From the NCBI RefSeq assembly GCF_002811945.1, contig NZ_NPDX01000005.1, positions 1 to 64,000 on the forward strand: DNA of 64,000 nt, read 5' to 3'. The position numbers and the translations under genes are program-made. Each line of letters opens with the position of its first letter. The stretch's first letter is position 1. The notes beneath the pieces were generated by a model. It had not been told where the DNA came from and ran no database searches. It saw only the letters and a list, made by a program, of their open reading frames with translations. This DNA is from Leptospira harrisiae. Its GTDB lineage: Bacteria > Spirochaetota > Leptospiria > Leptospirales > Leptospiraceae. Positions 46,310-55,870 of the stretch are shown piece by piece.

Positions 46310-46627
46310 ATGAGATTAAATTTATTTTTCCCGTTGGTTTTCTTTTTTTTCCAATGTTTGAGCATTCAAATTGGAAATCCATCGGGGACTTTATTTAAAA
46401 ATAAAGGCCAAGAGGGCTGGTTTTCTCCGGGAAAGGTACCTTCACCAACTGATACATACGTAGAATCATGTACAACTAACTACTTCGGTTTGGTGAGTAT
46501 TGGAAATGCAAGTTTAGATTATATCTCTCGCCATTCTCGACCGAAAGAAATTCATAGTTTGGATCATTATTACAAAAATCAGTATTTCTTTTTCCAAGAA
46601 CTTTGTTTACGCATCACAGGCCGATGA
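46310..46627 (+). CDS. TRL-like small lipoprotein (copy 3)
   Basis: A 105-residue lipoprotein starting at ATG 46310 (signal ends FFFQC). The mature chain has GNPSGTLF, a Cys in VESC, FGLVSIGNASLDY and a terminal ELCLRITG. The layout matches the other TRL-like proteins. The next gene overlaps by four bases (ATGA). Confidence 0.78.
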   Translation: MRLNLFFPLVFFFFQCLSIQIGNPSGTLFKNKGQEGWFSPGKVPSPTDTYVESCTTNYFGLVSIGNASLDYISRHSRPKEIHSLDHYYKNQYFFFQELCLRITGR

Positions 46628-46869
46628 AACAGAATATTGATTCACTGAGCGAGTTCGCAAAAAAAATTAAAAATGGACTCATTTACGAAGAAATCGAATC
46701 CAAATTAAAAGAATTCCATTCCAAAAAAAACAATATATCGAATAAATCATTGGATGCTTTAACCAACAAGATTCGAAAAAAAGAAGAACAAATTGAAAAA
46801 CTCTATGATGATATCATTATACTACAAAACAAACTTTCCAAAATTTTGGACCAGGAACTTAACAAATAA
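46624..46869 (+). CDS. Small coiled-coil protein
   Basis: An 81-residue ORF from ATG 46624, in ATGA overlap with copy 3. It is almost entirely charged and helical (EEIESKLKEFHSKK, IRKKEEQIEKLYDD, IILQNKLSKIL), with heptad-like hydrophobics, so it is probably a coiled coil. It has no signal. Tight coupling on both sides supports it as real. It could be cytosolic partner or scaffold; no function is known. Confidence 0.65.
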   Translation: MKQNIDSLSEFAKKIKNGLIYEEIESKLKEFHSKKNNISNKSLDALTNKIRKKEEQIEKLYDDIIILQNKLSKILDQELNK

Positions 46870-47188
46870 ACTTATCTTACATAGGACTCTGATTTTTACT
46901 GCAATCGCTTGTTCATTCTTGTCCATCTCTTGTGCAAGCTCTGGTTTTGGAACACAAGGCCTTCTCTACGAAGACCAAAAGATTAGCATGATGGAAACCG
47001 GACTTTCTGCTTCCAAAGAGGGAATTGCATGTGCCAAATCCTATTTAGGCCTTCTAGCTCTAGGAGATGCTTCCGTAGAATCCTCTCAGAACAATGGAAA
47101 TATCAGAGAAATTGCGTCTATTGAACTAGAAACTTACAATTTCTTGGGGATTTACGCAAAACTATGCACAATTACCAAGGGAAATTAG
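46808..47188 (+). CDS. TRL-like small lipoprotein (copy 4), start uncertain
   Basis: The mature part from the lipid Cys (SISC) is clearly TRL-like and closest to copy 1: GFGTQGLLY, a Cys in GIAC, YLGLLALGDAS, GIYAKLC. ATG 46808 (or 46805, or TTG 46793) gives a 40-residue-plus leader, too long for a normal signal, and lies inside the coiled-coil gene. No ATG, GTG or TTG occurs closer. A CTG at 46889 or an ATC at 46874 would give a normal signal peptide, so a non-standard start after the upstream stop is possible. Confidence 0.7.
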   Translation: MISLYYKTNFPKFWTRNLTNKLILHRTLIFTAIACSFLSISCASSGFGTQGLLYEDQKISMMETGLSASKEGIACAKSYLGLLALGDASVESSQNNGNIREIASIELETYNFLGIYAKLCTITKGN

Positions 47189-47209
47189 TCGAAACTAAAT
47201 CTAGAACCT

Positions 47210-47632
47210 ATGAGTGCATGGAAGAAAATTCATATATCATTCTTGTTAGTTTTTTCCTCCTTAAACTGTCTTCCGGAGCCGCAACCTTCTCTTTTAGGAA
47301 TCCTCGTTCTACCTTTAGTCACTCAGACCTCAGCTAACTTTACCATCGAAACAACAAACCCTAGTAATGGTGCGACAGGTGTTTCATTAACTCCCACAAT
47401 CACTATTGTAATGACCCAGGCAATCGAAGCCACAACTCTCAATACAAATATTAGTTGTTCTCCTTCTTGCCCAAGTCTCAGCGGTGGTGCCTCCAACCGA
47501 ACCATCACCCTAACTCCAGCCAGTGCTCTGATCACCGGAACCACTTACACCATCACTTTAAATCAGAACATTCAATCTATTTTTGGATTAACCCTCGGCA
47601 CCAACACCAGTTTCAGTTTTACAACTCTATAA
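47210..47632 (+). CDS. Ig-like-domain lipoprotein
   Basis: A 140-residue lipoprotein (lipobox LNC, Cys about 20). The rest resembles a bacterial Ig-like (Big_5-type) domain: the TTNPSNGATGVSLTPTITIVMTQAI segment (in parts), then TLTPASALITGTTYTITL and a closing SFSFTTL. Two Cys lie in SCSPSC. Such domains are found on surface proteins and adhesins; the single domain suggests a small surface lipoprotein. It ends the operon, with a hairpin at 47637-47658. Confidence 0.85.
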   Translation: MSAWKKIHISFLLVFSSLNCLPEPQPSLLGILVLPLVTQTSANFTIETTNPSNGATGVSLTPTITIVMTQAIEATTLNTNISCSPSCPSLSGGASNRTITLTPASALITGTTYTITLNQNIQSIFGLTLGTNTSFSFTTL

Positions 47633-47636
47633 AAAA

Positions 47637-47658
47637 AGCCGACGTCTCCGCCGGCTTC
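47637..47658. terminator. Hairpin terminator between the lipoprotein operon and hppA
   Basis: AAGCCG (47637-47642) pairs with CGGCTT (47653-47658). On the minus strand it is followed by a run of seven T, making it a terminator for hppA; on the plus strand the tail is less T-rich. Confidence 0.65.
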
Positions 47659-47763
47659 TCTCTTTCATTCCCCATTTAAGGAAACTAGAATTGATTGTTT
47701 GTATTCGGTAGATTCCTTTGAATCAAAGACCTCTACTAAATTTTTATGGTCTCACTTAATTTC

Positions 47764-49911
47764 TTATTTAAAGAAATTTAAAACGATCCCGCCTTTGGTT
47801 ACAAAAAACTCAGCAAACACAAGTGATGTGATCGCCATAAGTTTAATCAAAATGTTGATCGCAGGGCCAGAAGTATCTTTGAACGGATCTCCTACTGTAT
47901 CACCCACAACCGCAGCTTTGTGTTTTTCAGAACCTTTTCCACCAGCTGTTTTTTCGATGTATTTTTTAGCGTTGTCCCAAGCTCCACCGGAGTTTGCGGA
48001 TGAGATCGCAAGAACCACACCAGAAACGAGGGCACCAGCAAGAAGACCAGCAAGTGACTTCACGCCAAACAAATAACCAACGACAATCGGGCTTAGAAGA
48101 ACTAGGAGACCTGGAGGAATCATTTCCCGAAGAGCAGCTGAAGTAGAAATATCCACACACTTAGCATATTCTGGTTTTGCAGTTCCTTCCATAAGGCCTG
48201 GAATTTCTTTGAATTGGCGACGAACTTCTTTTACCATATCAAGAGCTGCCTTTCCTACTGACTTCATAGTCATCGCAGAAAAGATAAAAGGAAGCATAGC
48301 ACCAAAAAGAAGCCCACCAAATACGAGTGGATCAAGTAGTTCGATCGAAGTTAAATCAATCGCACCTTCACCCATTTCTTTAGAAGCATTTTGTGTTCTA
48401 GTGATAAACGCTGCAAATAAGGCAAGGGAAGTAAGAGCCGCCGAACCAATCGCAAAACCTTTTCCTACGGCCGCAGTTGTGTTTCCCGCTGCATCCAAGT
48501 TGTCCGTTCTATCACGAACTTCTTTTCCAAGCTCGGCCATCTCAGCAATCCCACCCGCGTTATCAGAAACAGGGCCGTAAGCATCAATCGTCAGACCAAT
48601 TGCAATGGTAGAAATCATACCGATAGCAGCGATTGCGATTCCATACATACCCGCAAGGATATTGGAAACGACGATCACGATCACAAGTAAAATCACAGGA
48701 ACCACAGTGGATTTGTAACCAAGTGCCAAACCATAAATGATGTTTGTTGCCGCACCGGTTTCACAAGCGTCAGCCACTTCGCGTACTGGTTTGTAAGAAT
48801 GAGAAGTGTAAATCTCAGTGATCCAACCAATGAACATACCAGCAAACAAACCTAATGCGACTGATGTATAAACATTCCACTTAGTGATAGTTTTGTCTCC
48901 GATTTGGAAACTATCGATCATAAAGATATCAGTTACAAAATAAAGAGCTGCAGCTACGATGAATGTAGAAATCCAAAGTTGGAGTTTGAGAGCTTTTTCT
49001 ACGTTTCCACCTTCTTTCACTCGAGCAAAGAAAGTAGTGATAAGAGAAGCTGGGATTCCAATCGCAGAAATTAATAGCGGATAGAGGAGCGCCGAGTTAT
49101 TGTCAGCAAGTGCCGATGCTGTTGCACCAATCACAAGAGCTGCACAAGTTGCTTCCGCAGCAGAACCAAAAAGGTCAGCACCCATACCAGCAATATCACC
49201 CACGTTGTCCCCTACGTTATCAGCAATGGTTGCTGGGTTACGAGGATCATCTTCTGGAATTCCTTTTTCTACCTTACCCACAAGGTCAGCACCAACGTCA
49301 GCGGCTTTGGTATAAATACCACCACCCACACGACCAAAGAGAGCAACCGATGATCCACCAAGACCAAAACCAGCTAGTGATTCCATAAGGATGTGTTTCG
49401 CAACACCTACATTTGTTCCTGTGAATAGAAGGAAAAGACCGATCATTCCAAGAACCGCAAGACCGATGAGACCAAAACCCATTACGGCTCCAGAGTCATA
49501 AGCAACACGGAAAGCTTTGGAAAGAGAAGTTTTTGCGGCTTCTGCTGTACGAACGTTACCAGCAGTCGCAATTTTCATTCCTATAAAACCAGAAAGGCAG
49601 GAAATGAGGGCACCGGAAACAAAAGCAACAGCAGTATAAATTCCTTCGTTGAACTCAGTTTTTGGGTTATCCAAAAGTAAATAAATGAGAACCGTCATGA
49701 AACTGATGAATAGCAAAATGACTCGGTATTCTCTGAGAAGGAAGGCCATTGCCCCTTCTGCGATCGCAGCGGAGATTTCTTTCAATTTAGCGGTTTCTTT
49801 TTCGCTGCCGCCGCCTGCGCCCACTTGGATGCGAACCACCCGAGCTGCGTAGAATATCGCCGTGACTATGGAAACCAGTGCCATGACGATGATGATTAAC
49901 TCTACATTCAT
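47764..49911 (-). CDS. hppA: Membrane-bound proton/sodium-translocating pyrophosphatase
   Basis: A 715-residue protein with about 16 transmembrane helices. The pyrophosphate-binding motif DNVGDNVGD and its partner repeats are intact. The segment [11 protein letters not shown] has Ala where K+-independent enzymes have Lys (GNTTK), so this should be the K+-dependent type. Such enzymes couple PPi hydrolysis to H+ or Na+ pumping; which ion cannot be told from what I can see. ATG 49911 is the start. It is monocistronic, divergent from the TPR gene. Confidence 0.95.
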   Translation of the reverse strand: MNVELIIIVMALVSIVTAIFYAARVVRIQVGAGGGSEKETAKLKEISAAIAEGAMAFLLREYRVILLFISFMTVLIYLLLDNPKTEFNEGIYTAVAFVSGALISCLSGFIGMKIATAGNVRTAEAAKTSLSKAFRVAYDSGAVMGFGLIGLAVLGMIGLFLLFTGTNVGVAKHILMESLAGFGLGGSSVALFGRVGGGIYTKAADVGADLVGKVEKGIPEDDPRNPATIADNVGDNVGDIAGMGADLFGSAAEATCAALVIGATASALADNNSALLYPLLISAIGIPASLITTFFARVKEGGNVEKALKLQLWISTFIVAAALYFVTDIFMIDSFQIGDKTITKWNVYTSVALGLFAGMFIGWITEIYTSHSYKPVREVADACETGAATNIIYGLALGYKSTVVPVILLVIVIVVSNILAGMYGIAIAAIGMISTIAIGLTIDAYGPVSDNAGGIAEMAELGKEVRDRTDNLDAAGNTTAAVGKGFAIGSAALTSLALFAAFITRTQNASKEMGEGAIDLTSIELLDPLVFGGLLFGAMLPFIFSAMTMKSVGKAALDMVKEVRRQFKEIPGLMEGTAKPEYAKCVDISTSAALREMIPPGLLVLLSPIVVGYLFGVKSLAGLLAGALVSGVVLAISSANSGGAWDNAKKYIEKTAGGKGSEKHKAAVVGDTVGDPFKDTSGPAINILIKLMAITSLVFAEFFVTKGGIVLNFFK

Positions 49912-49981
49912 GAGATCCTCTTTGAGATTGTTTATTTGAATTTCTAAGATTATTTAGAAGATGACCGATGAGAATCCATAG

Positions 49982-51151
49982 ATGATACTTCGGTCTAGGA
50001 GAATATGGCAATTTGGTGTTCTGGTAACAAGTCTATTTCTGGTTTCGAGGCCAAATTTAGCGCAGACAGAGGTTCTGAACCCCGTTAAGGTTTTTTATGG
50101 ATACGAAGATCTTTTGCGAATGGCTGAAGATAAAATTGTCCAAGAAACACCGGCCAAAGCCTTTGATTTTCTCATCAAAGCCAAAGAATTAAATCCAGAT
50201 CCGGACTATCGGTACTATAATTTAGCCGCACGCGCCCATATGAAGTTAGGGCAGGTCTTTGATGGAATCCATTCCTATGAAGAATCTATCAAAAAGAAAA
50301 AAGACCAACTTGATTTGGTTTTGTATGTCGCTGATTTTTACGAAAAAGAAAGAAAACAAAAAGAAGCTTTGTTCTATACCAAATTGTATTTAGAACAAAA
50401 ACCAAATGCTAAGTACAGATTGTATACCGCGGCCATTTTATCCAGACAACTCGGTTTAGAATCCGATTACGAATCCTATATTCAAATATTAGAATCAGAC
50501 AAAACTTTTGTTTCTGAAAAAGATGCCTTACAAACAAGTCTATTAAAAAATATCAAAAGCAAAAAATGGAAAGAAGCAGATGATTTGAGTTTGCGGTATT
50601 TGGTTTATTTTCCTCGTGAAGAAGGGATGTACGAAACCTTAATTTTGGCTCGGAGAGGAAGGCAGTCTGAACTTTTAGAACAAGCCTACCAATGGACATC
50701 TACAGTTTTTTTAAATGAAACCAGATACTTTACGAGGTATGGAGTGTTTCTTCAAGAAAAACAAAGATACTTGGAAGCCTTATCTTTATTTCGCCGGGGA
50801 TTTTACAATTTACTCAAATTTTATCCAGATTCGGATGCTGGTGAAATTTTATTTCTCATTCGTCAAAGTTATGCGAATCTTGGAAAAGATAGAGACACCC
50901 TTGCCATCGATTCTTTGGTGAAAGATTTTAAAAACCAAAACAAACTCACTGCTACAGAATTAGAAAACCACCAATACACGTATCGTAAAAACAGAGAGTA
51001 TTTGTTATTTTGTATCCACTGGTTTTCCAAACGAGATGAAACAAAAGCAAACGAATATCGGAAAAAATTAAAAGATAGGGATTTGGAATTCGAAGAATCT
51101 GAATTCCTGCGGGTGATGGGAGTATTTTCCGCTCTCCCGCAGGATCTTTAA
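49982..51151 (+). CDS. Exported TPR-like protein
   Basis: A 389-residue protein with a signal peptide (FGVLVTSLFLVSR, cleavage near AQT). The rest is helical with TPR-like units (KAFDFLIKAKELNPDPDYRYYNL, KLGQVFDGIHSYEESIKK) and a lysine/glutamate-rich C-terminal half. It probably makes periplasmic protein contacts. It is the only gene in its unit and is closed by a hairpin at 51163-51185. Confidence 0.82.
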   Translation: MILRSRRIWQFGVLVTSLFLVSRPNLAQTEVLNPVKVFYGYEDLLRMAEDKIVQETPAKAFDFLIKAKELNPDPDYRYYNLAARAHMKLGQVFDGIHSYEESIKKKKDQLDLVLYVADFYEKERKQKEALFYTKLYLEQKPNAKYRLYTAAILSRQLGLESDYESYIQILESDKTFVSEKDALQTSLLKNIKSKKWKEADDLSLRYLVYFPREEGMYETLILARRGRQSELLEQAYQWTSTVFLNETRYFTRYGVFLQEKQRYLEALSLFRRGFYNLLKFYPDSDAGEILFLIRQSYANLGKDRDTLAIDSLVKDFKNQNKLTATELENHQYTYRKNREYLLFCIHWFSKRDETKANEYRKKLKDRDLEFEESEFLRVMGVFSALPQDL

Positions 51152-51162
51152 AACAGGTAGGA

Positions 51163-51189
51163 CCCAACTCATAGAAGAAGTTGGGATTT
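51163..51189 (+). terminator. Terminator after the TPR-like gene
   Basis: CCCAACT (51163-51169) pairs with AGTTGGG (51179-51185) and is followed by ATTTT. It lies 12 bases past the stop codon. Confidence 0.7.
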
Positions 51190-51257
51190 TAAAACCATCT
51201 TCTTCCTAGTTAGTTTTCACCGAAGGAAGAAGAACTGATATTTCCGAAAACCTAATC

Positions 51258-53222
51258 TTAACTATGAAATTTTTTCTTATCATCAATTAACGACTGTACT
51301 ACGGATGGATCAGCGAGGGTACTGATATCTCCCAAAGTATCAAATTCGTTATTGGCAATTTTTCTTAAAATTCGGCGCATGATTTTCCCTGACCTAGTTT
51401 TCGGAAGCCCCGGAGCCCAGTGGATGACTTCTGGCCTTGCAATTTTACCGATCACTTTTTCTACCATGGCAATGAGTTCTTTTTTTAAGGCATCATTGGT
51501 GGTCACTCCATGTTTCACAGTCACATAAGCATAAATCCCTTGGCCTTTGATATCATGTGGAAATCCCACAACCGCAGCTTCGGCAACTGATTTATGTTCA
51601 ACAAGAGCACTCTCCACTTCTGCAGAACCAATTCTATGTCCCGACACATTGAGTACATCATCGACTCTTCCTGTTATGCGAAAGTATCCGTCTTTGTCTT
51701 TGTTGGCACCATCACCTGTGAAGTAATACCCTTTGAATTGCGAAAAGTAGGTATCAAAAAACCGTTTTGGATCGCCATACACACCTCGCATCATGGAAGG
51801 CCAAGGTTTCGCGATACATAGATTTCCAGAGATTTCTCCTTTGCCTTTGATCTCCACCCCTTCGTTGTCCACAAGAACAGGTAGGATTCCATAAAATGGC
51901 CAACTCGCCGAACCTGGCTTTTGTGGGATGGCTCCGGGAACTCCAGAGATCATAATGGATCCAGTTTCTGTTTGCCACCAAGTATCCACAATCGGGCATT
52001 TTGATTTACCAATATTGGTATGATACCATTCCCAAGCTTCTGGATTGATAGGCTCACCCACAGAACCAAGAAGTCTTAAAGAAGCTAAGGATCTTTTTTT
52101 AATAGGTTCGATCCCTTCTCGCATCAGTGCTCGGATGGCCGTCGGTGCTGTGTAAAATACAGTGACCTTATATTTATCAATCACATCCCAAAAACGACCG
52201 GCATCCGGATAACTCGGAACACCTTCAAACATGAGAGATGTGGCACCATTGGACAAAGGTCCATAGAGAATGTAACTGTGTCCCGTAATCCAACCAATGT
52301 CTGCCGTACACCAATATGTATCTGTATCTTTATAATCAAAGATGGTGGCAAAGGTAAGATTGGCACCGAGCAAATATCCTGCTGTGGTATGGAGGACACC
52401 TTTTGGTTTTCCCGTAGATCCTGAAGTATAAAGAAGGAAAAGTGGGTCTTCGGAATCCATGACGACAGGAGGGCATTCTTTTTTGATATCCGTTTCTTTC
52501 ATCAGGTAGTGGTACCAGTGGTCTCTACCTTCTTTCCAATTCAAATTTCCTTCGTCTCCAGTTCGCTTAACAACGATTACGTCTTTGACTTTGTATTTAC
52601 TTTCTTCTAATGCAACATCCACATTTTTTTTCAGTTCGACTGGTTTACCACCGCGATACCCACCATCAGCAGTAATCACAAGTGTAGGTTTGCAATCTTC
52701 AATCCGGCCGAGTAGGGCTTCTGGCGAAAATCCACCAAACACAACAGAGTGTACCGCACCAATTCGTGTACAAGCAAGCGTAGTGATGGCAAGTTCTGGG
52801 ATCATAGGAAGGTAAATGAGAACTCGGTCCCCTTTTTTCACATGGAACTTTTTTAGAACATTGGCGAAATGATTTACCTCACGGTGGAGGTCATGGTAAG
52901 TAAGGACTTTGGATTCATCAGGATTGTCCCCTTCCCAAATGAGAGCTGCTTTATTTTTGAGAGGCGAATCTAAATGTCTGTCTAAACAATTATAAGAAAC
53001 ATTGAGTTTCCCACCAACAAACCATTCTACTTTTGCTTTGGCAAAATCGTGTTTGAGAACCTTAGTCCATTTTTTAAACCAAGTCAGGCGTTTGGCTTGT
53101 TCAGCCCAAAACTTTTCTGGTTTTTCAATTGATTCTTTGTATTTAGTTTTATATTCTTTTAAACTAACGTTCGCTAATTTAGCGAAGTCTTTGGACGGTG
53201 CCACGATTCTTTCTTTCGGCAT
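51258..53222 (-). CDS. acs: Acetyl-CoA synthetase
   Basis: A 654-residue AMP-forming synthetase of full length. The motifs are [11 protein letters not shown] (ATP-binding), the WWQTETG acetate-pocket motif, [13 protein letters not shown] and the C-terminal [11 protein letters not shown] with the Lys that is acetylated in regulation. It makes acetyl-CoA from acetate, ATP and CoA. The folE gene lies 83 bases upstream on the same strand, but the gap includes no obvious coupling. Confidence 0.96.
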   Translation of the reverse strand: MPKERIVAPSKDFAKLANVSLKEYKTKYKESIEKPEKFWAEQAKRLTWFKKWTKVLKHDFAKAKVEWFVGGKLNVSYNCLDRHLDSPLKNKAALIWEGDNPDESKVLTYHDLHREVNHFANVLKKFHVKKGDRVLIYLPMIPELAITTLACTRIGAVHSVVFGGFSPEALLGRIEDCKPTLVITADGGYRGGKPVELKKNVDVALEESKYKVKDVIVVKRTGDEGNLNWKEGRDHWYHYLMKETDIKKECPPVVMDSEDPLFLLYTSGSTGKPKGVLHTTAGYLLGANLTFATIFDYKDTDTYWCTADIGWITGHSYILYGPLSNGATSLMFEGVPSYPDAGRFWDVIDKYKVTVFYTAPTAIRALMREGIEPIKKRSLASLRLLGSVGEPINPEAWEWYHTNIGKSKCPIVDTWWQTETGSIMISGVPGAIPQKPGSASWPFYGILPVLVDNEGVEIKGKGEISGNLCIAKPWPSMMRGVYGDPKRFFDTYFSQFKGYYFTGDGANKDKDGYFRITGRVDDVLNVSGHRIGSAEVESALVEHKSVAEAAVVGFPHDIKGQGIYAYVTVKHGVTTNDALKKELIAMVEKVIGKIARPEVIHWAPGLPKTRSGKIMRRILRKIANNEFDTLGDISTLADPSVVQSLIDDKKKFHS

Positions 53223-53305
53223 AGATTCCCTCTAGAGAAAGAATGCTGAACTTTTTTTTAAAAAAGTCCAGCATGAATCTGAAAAATTGAATTTAAAAAA
53301 TGAAC

Positions 53306-53857
53306 TTAATGCGAGCCGGTTCGGATCAGATCCAAAAATTCGCTTCGCGTGGTAGGGTCTGTTTTGAATAGACCAAGTAGGCTAGAAGTAAAAAGTTCTG
53401 AGTTTTGTTTTTCCACTCCACGCATCATCATACATAAATGTTTGGCTTTGATAACAACACCTACACCTAGTGGATCTAAAGTTTCTTGGATGGCTTGGGC
53501 AATTTGGTCAGTAAGTCGTTCTTGCACCTGCAATCGACGAGCAAACACATCAACAATTCTTGGAATTTTACTAATTCCTATGATTTTTTTATTTGGAATG
53601 TAAGCAACATGGGCCCTTCCATAAAAAGGAAGTAAGTGGTGTTCGCATAAAGAATACATTTCGATGTCGCGCACCAAAACCATACCGGTTGTGCTTTCCT
53701 CAAAAATCGCACCATTCACAATTTGGTTTAAATCAGCCTTATACCCACTGGTTAAAAAATCATAAGCCTTCTTCACACGATTAGGCGTTTTCACAAGACC
53801 TTCTCGCGAGGGATCTTCACCAATTTGTTTTAGGATTTCTTCGATTAAGTTTTCCAT
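53306..53857 (-). CDS. folE: GTP cyclohydrolase I
   Basis: A 183-residue FolE. The motif [12 protein letters not shown] carries the zinc Cys and His, and CMMMRGV carries the second Cys. It converts GTP to dihydroneopterin triphosphate for folate, and also feeds queuosine synthesis; queE is in the window at 39794. The start ATG at 53857 gives the full N-terminal helix. Confidence 0.95.
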   Translation of the reverse strand: MENLIEEILKQIGEDPSREGLVKTPNRVKKAYDFLTSGYKADLNQIVNGAIFEESTTGMVLVRDIEMYSLCEHHLLPFYGRAHVAYIPNKKIIGISKIPRIVDVFARRLQVQERLTDQIAQAIQETLDPLGVGVVIKAKHLCMMMRGVEKQNSELFTSSLLGLFKTDPTTRSEFLDLIRTGSH

Positions 53858-54014
53858 TCGATTCCTTTTGACAGATATGTTTCTGGTGTCGTGATCCTGC
53901 CTTCCAAATTATGAATGCAGAATATTTACTAGTAATTTGACTAGACTTGACTCATCGGGAAAAGATACATTTCCTTTTTTTTAAATTAATTCTAAAGGAC
54001 ATAATCAAATCAGA

Positions 54015-55142
54015 ATGCGGATTAAAATTGGATACGATGCAAGGATGATCGAAAACTCAGGGATTGGGATTCGGATCCAACATATATTGAAGTTTTGGCC
54101 CATTTCTGCAAAGATAGCCGATTTATTTATTTTTGGTGATCCCTCTGTATTAAAAAAATACGAACTTCCAAATCATGCGGAAATCATAGAATACAAAACA
54201 AATATCTATTCCCCTAAAGAGTTTTTAGGTCATTCCAGAATGGCCGAAATGGATTTTTTAGACATCCCTCATTTTAATATTCCCTTTCCATACATTCGTA
54301 AATGCATTGTTACCATTCACGATCTCATTCCTTATCATTTCAAAGCGGCACATAGTTCTCTCGTCAAACGGGTGTATATGCAAATTGTATTTCGTTGGAT
54401 CAAATGGTTTGCTCACAAAATCATTGCGGTTTCGGAATACACAAAAGAAGATTTAGTAAAAAGTTTTGGATATCCAAAAGAAAAAATTTCTGTTGTTTAT
54501 AACGGAATCGACTTACAAAACTTTTCAAAACAACCACCTGCAAAAGTTTCTCAATTTATCAAAAAACACAAGCTTCCTAAATCTTATTTGTTCACTGTAG
54601 GAATTGGCAAAACACATAAAAACTTTCCATTTTTATTATCCAATTTAGAAAAACTTTGGAACCAACAAAAACTATCCTTACCTTTAGTCGTAGGTGGTTT
54701 AAGGGAAGAAGTCCCAGAAGATTTTTTAGAAATCCAAAAGAAGTTTCCTGACAAAATTTATTTTTTATCGCATCTGCCTTACTCTGAACTTCCACTGGCT
54801 TACCAAGCTGCAAAAGTATTCCTCTATCCATCCTTATTTGAAGGTTTTGGATTTCCCGTTTTAGAAGCACAGAGTGTGGGCACTCCCGTTTTTTCATCTA
54901 ACGCCAGTGTATTGCCAGAAGTTCTGGGAAATGGTTACGAGGCCTTTGGTCCAAAGGATTCCGATTCCTTCCAAAGCAAATTACTCACTTTACTAAAAGA
55001 TTCTAAGCGGCTCAGTCAGTTGAAAGTTTTAGGAGAAAAAAATGCCAAACGTTTCCAATGGAAATTGGCAATCCAGTCCTTAAACCAGGTCTACGAATCG
55101 CTGCTAAAACCAAAAACAGCGGAAAAACCTTCAGACATTTAA
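54015..55142 (+). CDS. Family 4-type glycosyltransferase
   Basis: A 375-residue GT-B transferase. An N-terminal Rossmann domain begins with IKIGYDARM. The C-terminal domain has VYNGIDL, a FTVGIGKTHKNF segment and the donor-binding PSLFEGFGFPVLEAQ with the conserved Glu pair. It is soluble and adds a sugar from an NDP donor to an acceptor, probably for LPS or glycolipid. The region 53858-54014 before it is A/T-rich with no gene. Confidence 0.92.
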   Translation: MRIKIGYDARMIENSGIGIRIQHILKFWPISAKIADLFIFGDPSVLKKYELPNHAEIIEYKTNIYSPKEFLGHSRMAEMDFLDIPHFNIPFPYIRKCIVTIHDLIPYHFKAAHSSLVKRVYMQIVFRWIKWFAHKIIAVSEYTKEDLVKSFGYPKEKISVVYNGIDLQNFSKQPPAKVSQFIKKHKLPKSYLFTVGIGKTHKNFPFLLSNLEKLWNQQKLSLPLVVGGLREEVPEDFLEIQKKFPDKIYFLSHLPYSELPLAYQAAKVFLYPSLFEGFGFPVLEAQSVGTPVFSSNASVLPEVLGNGYEAFGPKDSDSFQSKLLTLLKDSKRLSQLKVLGEKNAKRFQWKLAIQSLNQVYESLLKPKTAEKPSDI

Positions 55143-55227
55143 GCAATTTCTGGAAATTTTACGAAATTACGTCCCAAAAAAATTCTTGTCGTACCATTCG
55201 GAAACTAAGAGACTGATTCTCAGAACC

Positions 55228-55419
55228 ATGATCAAGTGTCACTGTGCAGAAGTTTTCTTTGAATCTATCTTAAATGTTGTCAAAGATACGAACCGGCCTA
55301 TACTAGAAGTCGCCCGTGAGATGGGAGCGGCTGATACTTGTACGGCATGTGTTCCGGATATGTTAGCCTTCATCGAGCAGGAATTGGAAGGTCAACTTGC
55401 AGGAAATACAAGTCATTGA
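55228..55419 (+). CDS. Bfd-like [2Fe-2S] ferredoxin
   Basis: A 63-residue protein. C4-x-C6-x31-C38-x2-C41 matches the exact Cys positions of bacterioferritin-associated ferredoxin (Bfd), which helps release iron from bacterioferritin. ATG 55228 gives this numbering; the longer TTG start would add 14 residues. The C-terminus (LEGQLAGNTSH) overlaps the next gene by 23 bases. No bacterioferritin gene is adjacent. Confidence 0.85.
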   Translation: MIKCHCAEVFFESILNVVKDTNRPILEVAREMGAADTCTACVPDMLAFIEQELEGQLAGNTSH

Positions 55420-55870
55420 TTCCGACTTAATCGGAACCCTCGTTAAAAAAGCCCAAACCACCGAAAGAAAACGGACGAATCACAACTTCCATGAACAAAA
55501 GGAAGTCTACCAAAGATTTTTAAACGTACTTTCTAAAAATACATACATTCCACCTCATAGACATTTGTCGGACCCAAAACCAGAGACCTTCATCATCCTA
55601 GAAGGTGAAATTGGATTTTTAATTTTCAATGAAAATGGTGAAGTAAAGGAAACGCATAAACTTTCTGCCAAAGGGCCAAAACGTGGAATCGATTTAAAAC
55701 CAGGTGTTTGGCATAGTTTGGTTTGTTTGTCCGAAACAGCCGTTTGTTTTGAAGGAAAGTCCGGACCGTATGATCCAAACATCGATAAAGAATTTCATCC
55801 AAAGTATCCGTTAGAAGGTGACTCAAATTTTATCGAAACCATCAAATTCTTTGAATCACTTTTTTTATGA
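55397..55870 (+). CDS. WbuC-family cupin protein
   Basis: A 157-residue cupin. Conserved pieces are YIPPHRHLSDPKPETF (metal His), ILEGEIGFLIFNENGEV and PGVWHSL with a later His. Then CFEGKSGPYDP and EFHPKYPLEG match WbuC. WbuC-type proteins occur in O-antigen gene regions; the role is not settled. TTG 55397 is the likely start, with GGAAGG upstream, and it overlaps the Bfd-like gene by 23 bases. Confidence 0.82.
   Translation: MQEIQVIDSDLIGTLVKKAQTTERKRTNHNFHEQKEVYQRFLNVLSKNTYIPPHRHLSDPKPETFIILEGEIGFLIFNENGEVKETHKLSAKGPKRGIDLKPGVWHSLVCLSETAVCFEGKSGPYDPNIDKEFHPKYPLEGDSNFIETIKFFESLFL

Noticed and set aside
47699..48076. Plus-strand ORFs across hppA
   Set aside because: They are antisense shadows of the membrane pyrophosphatase, which has intact catalytic motifs.
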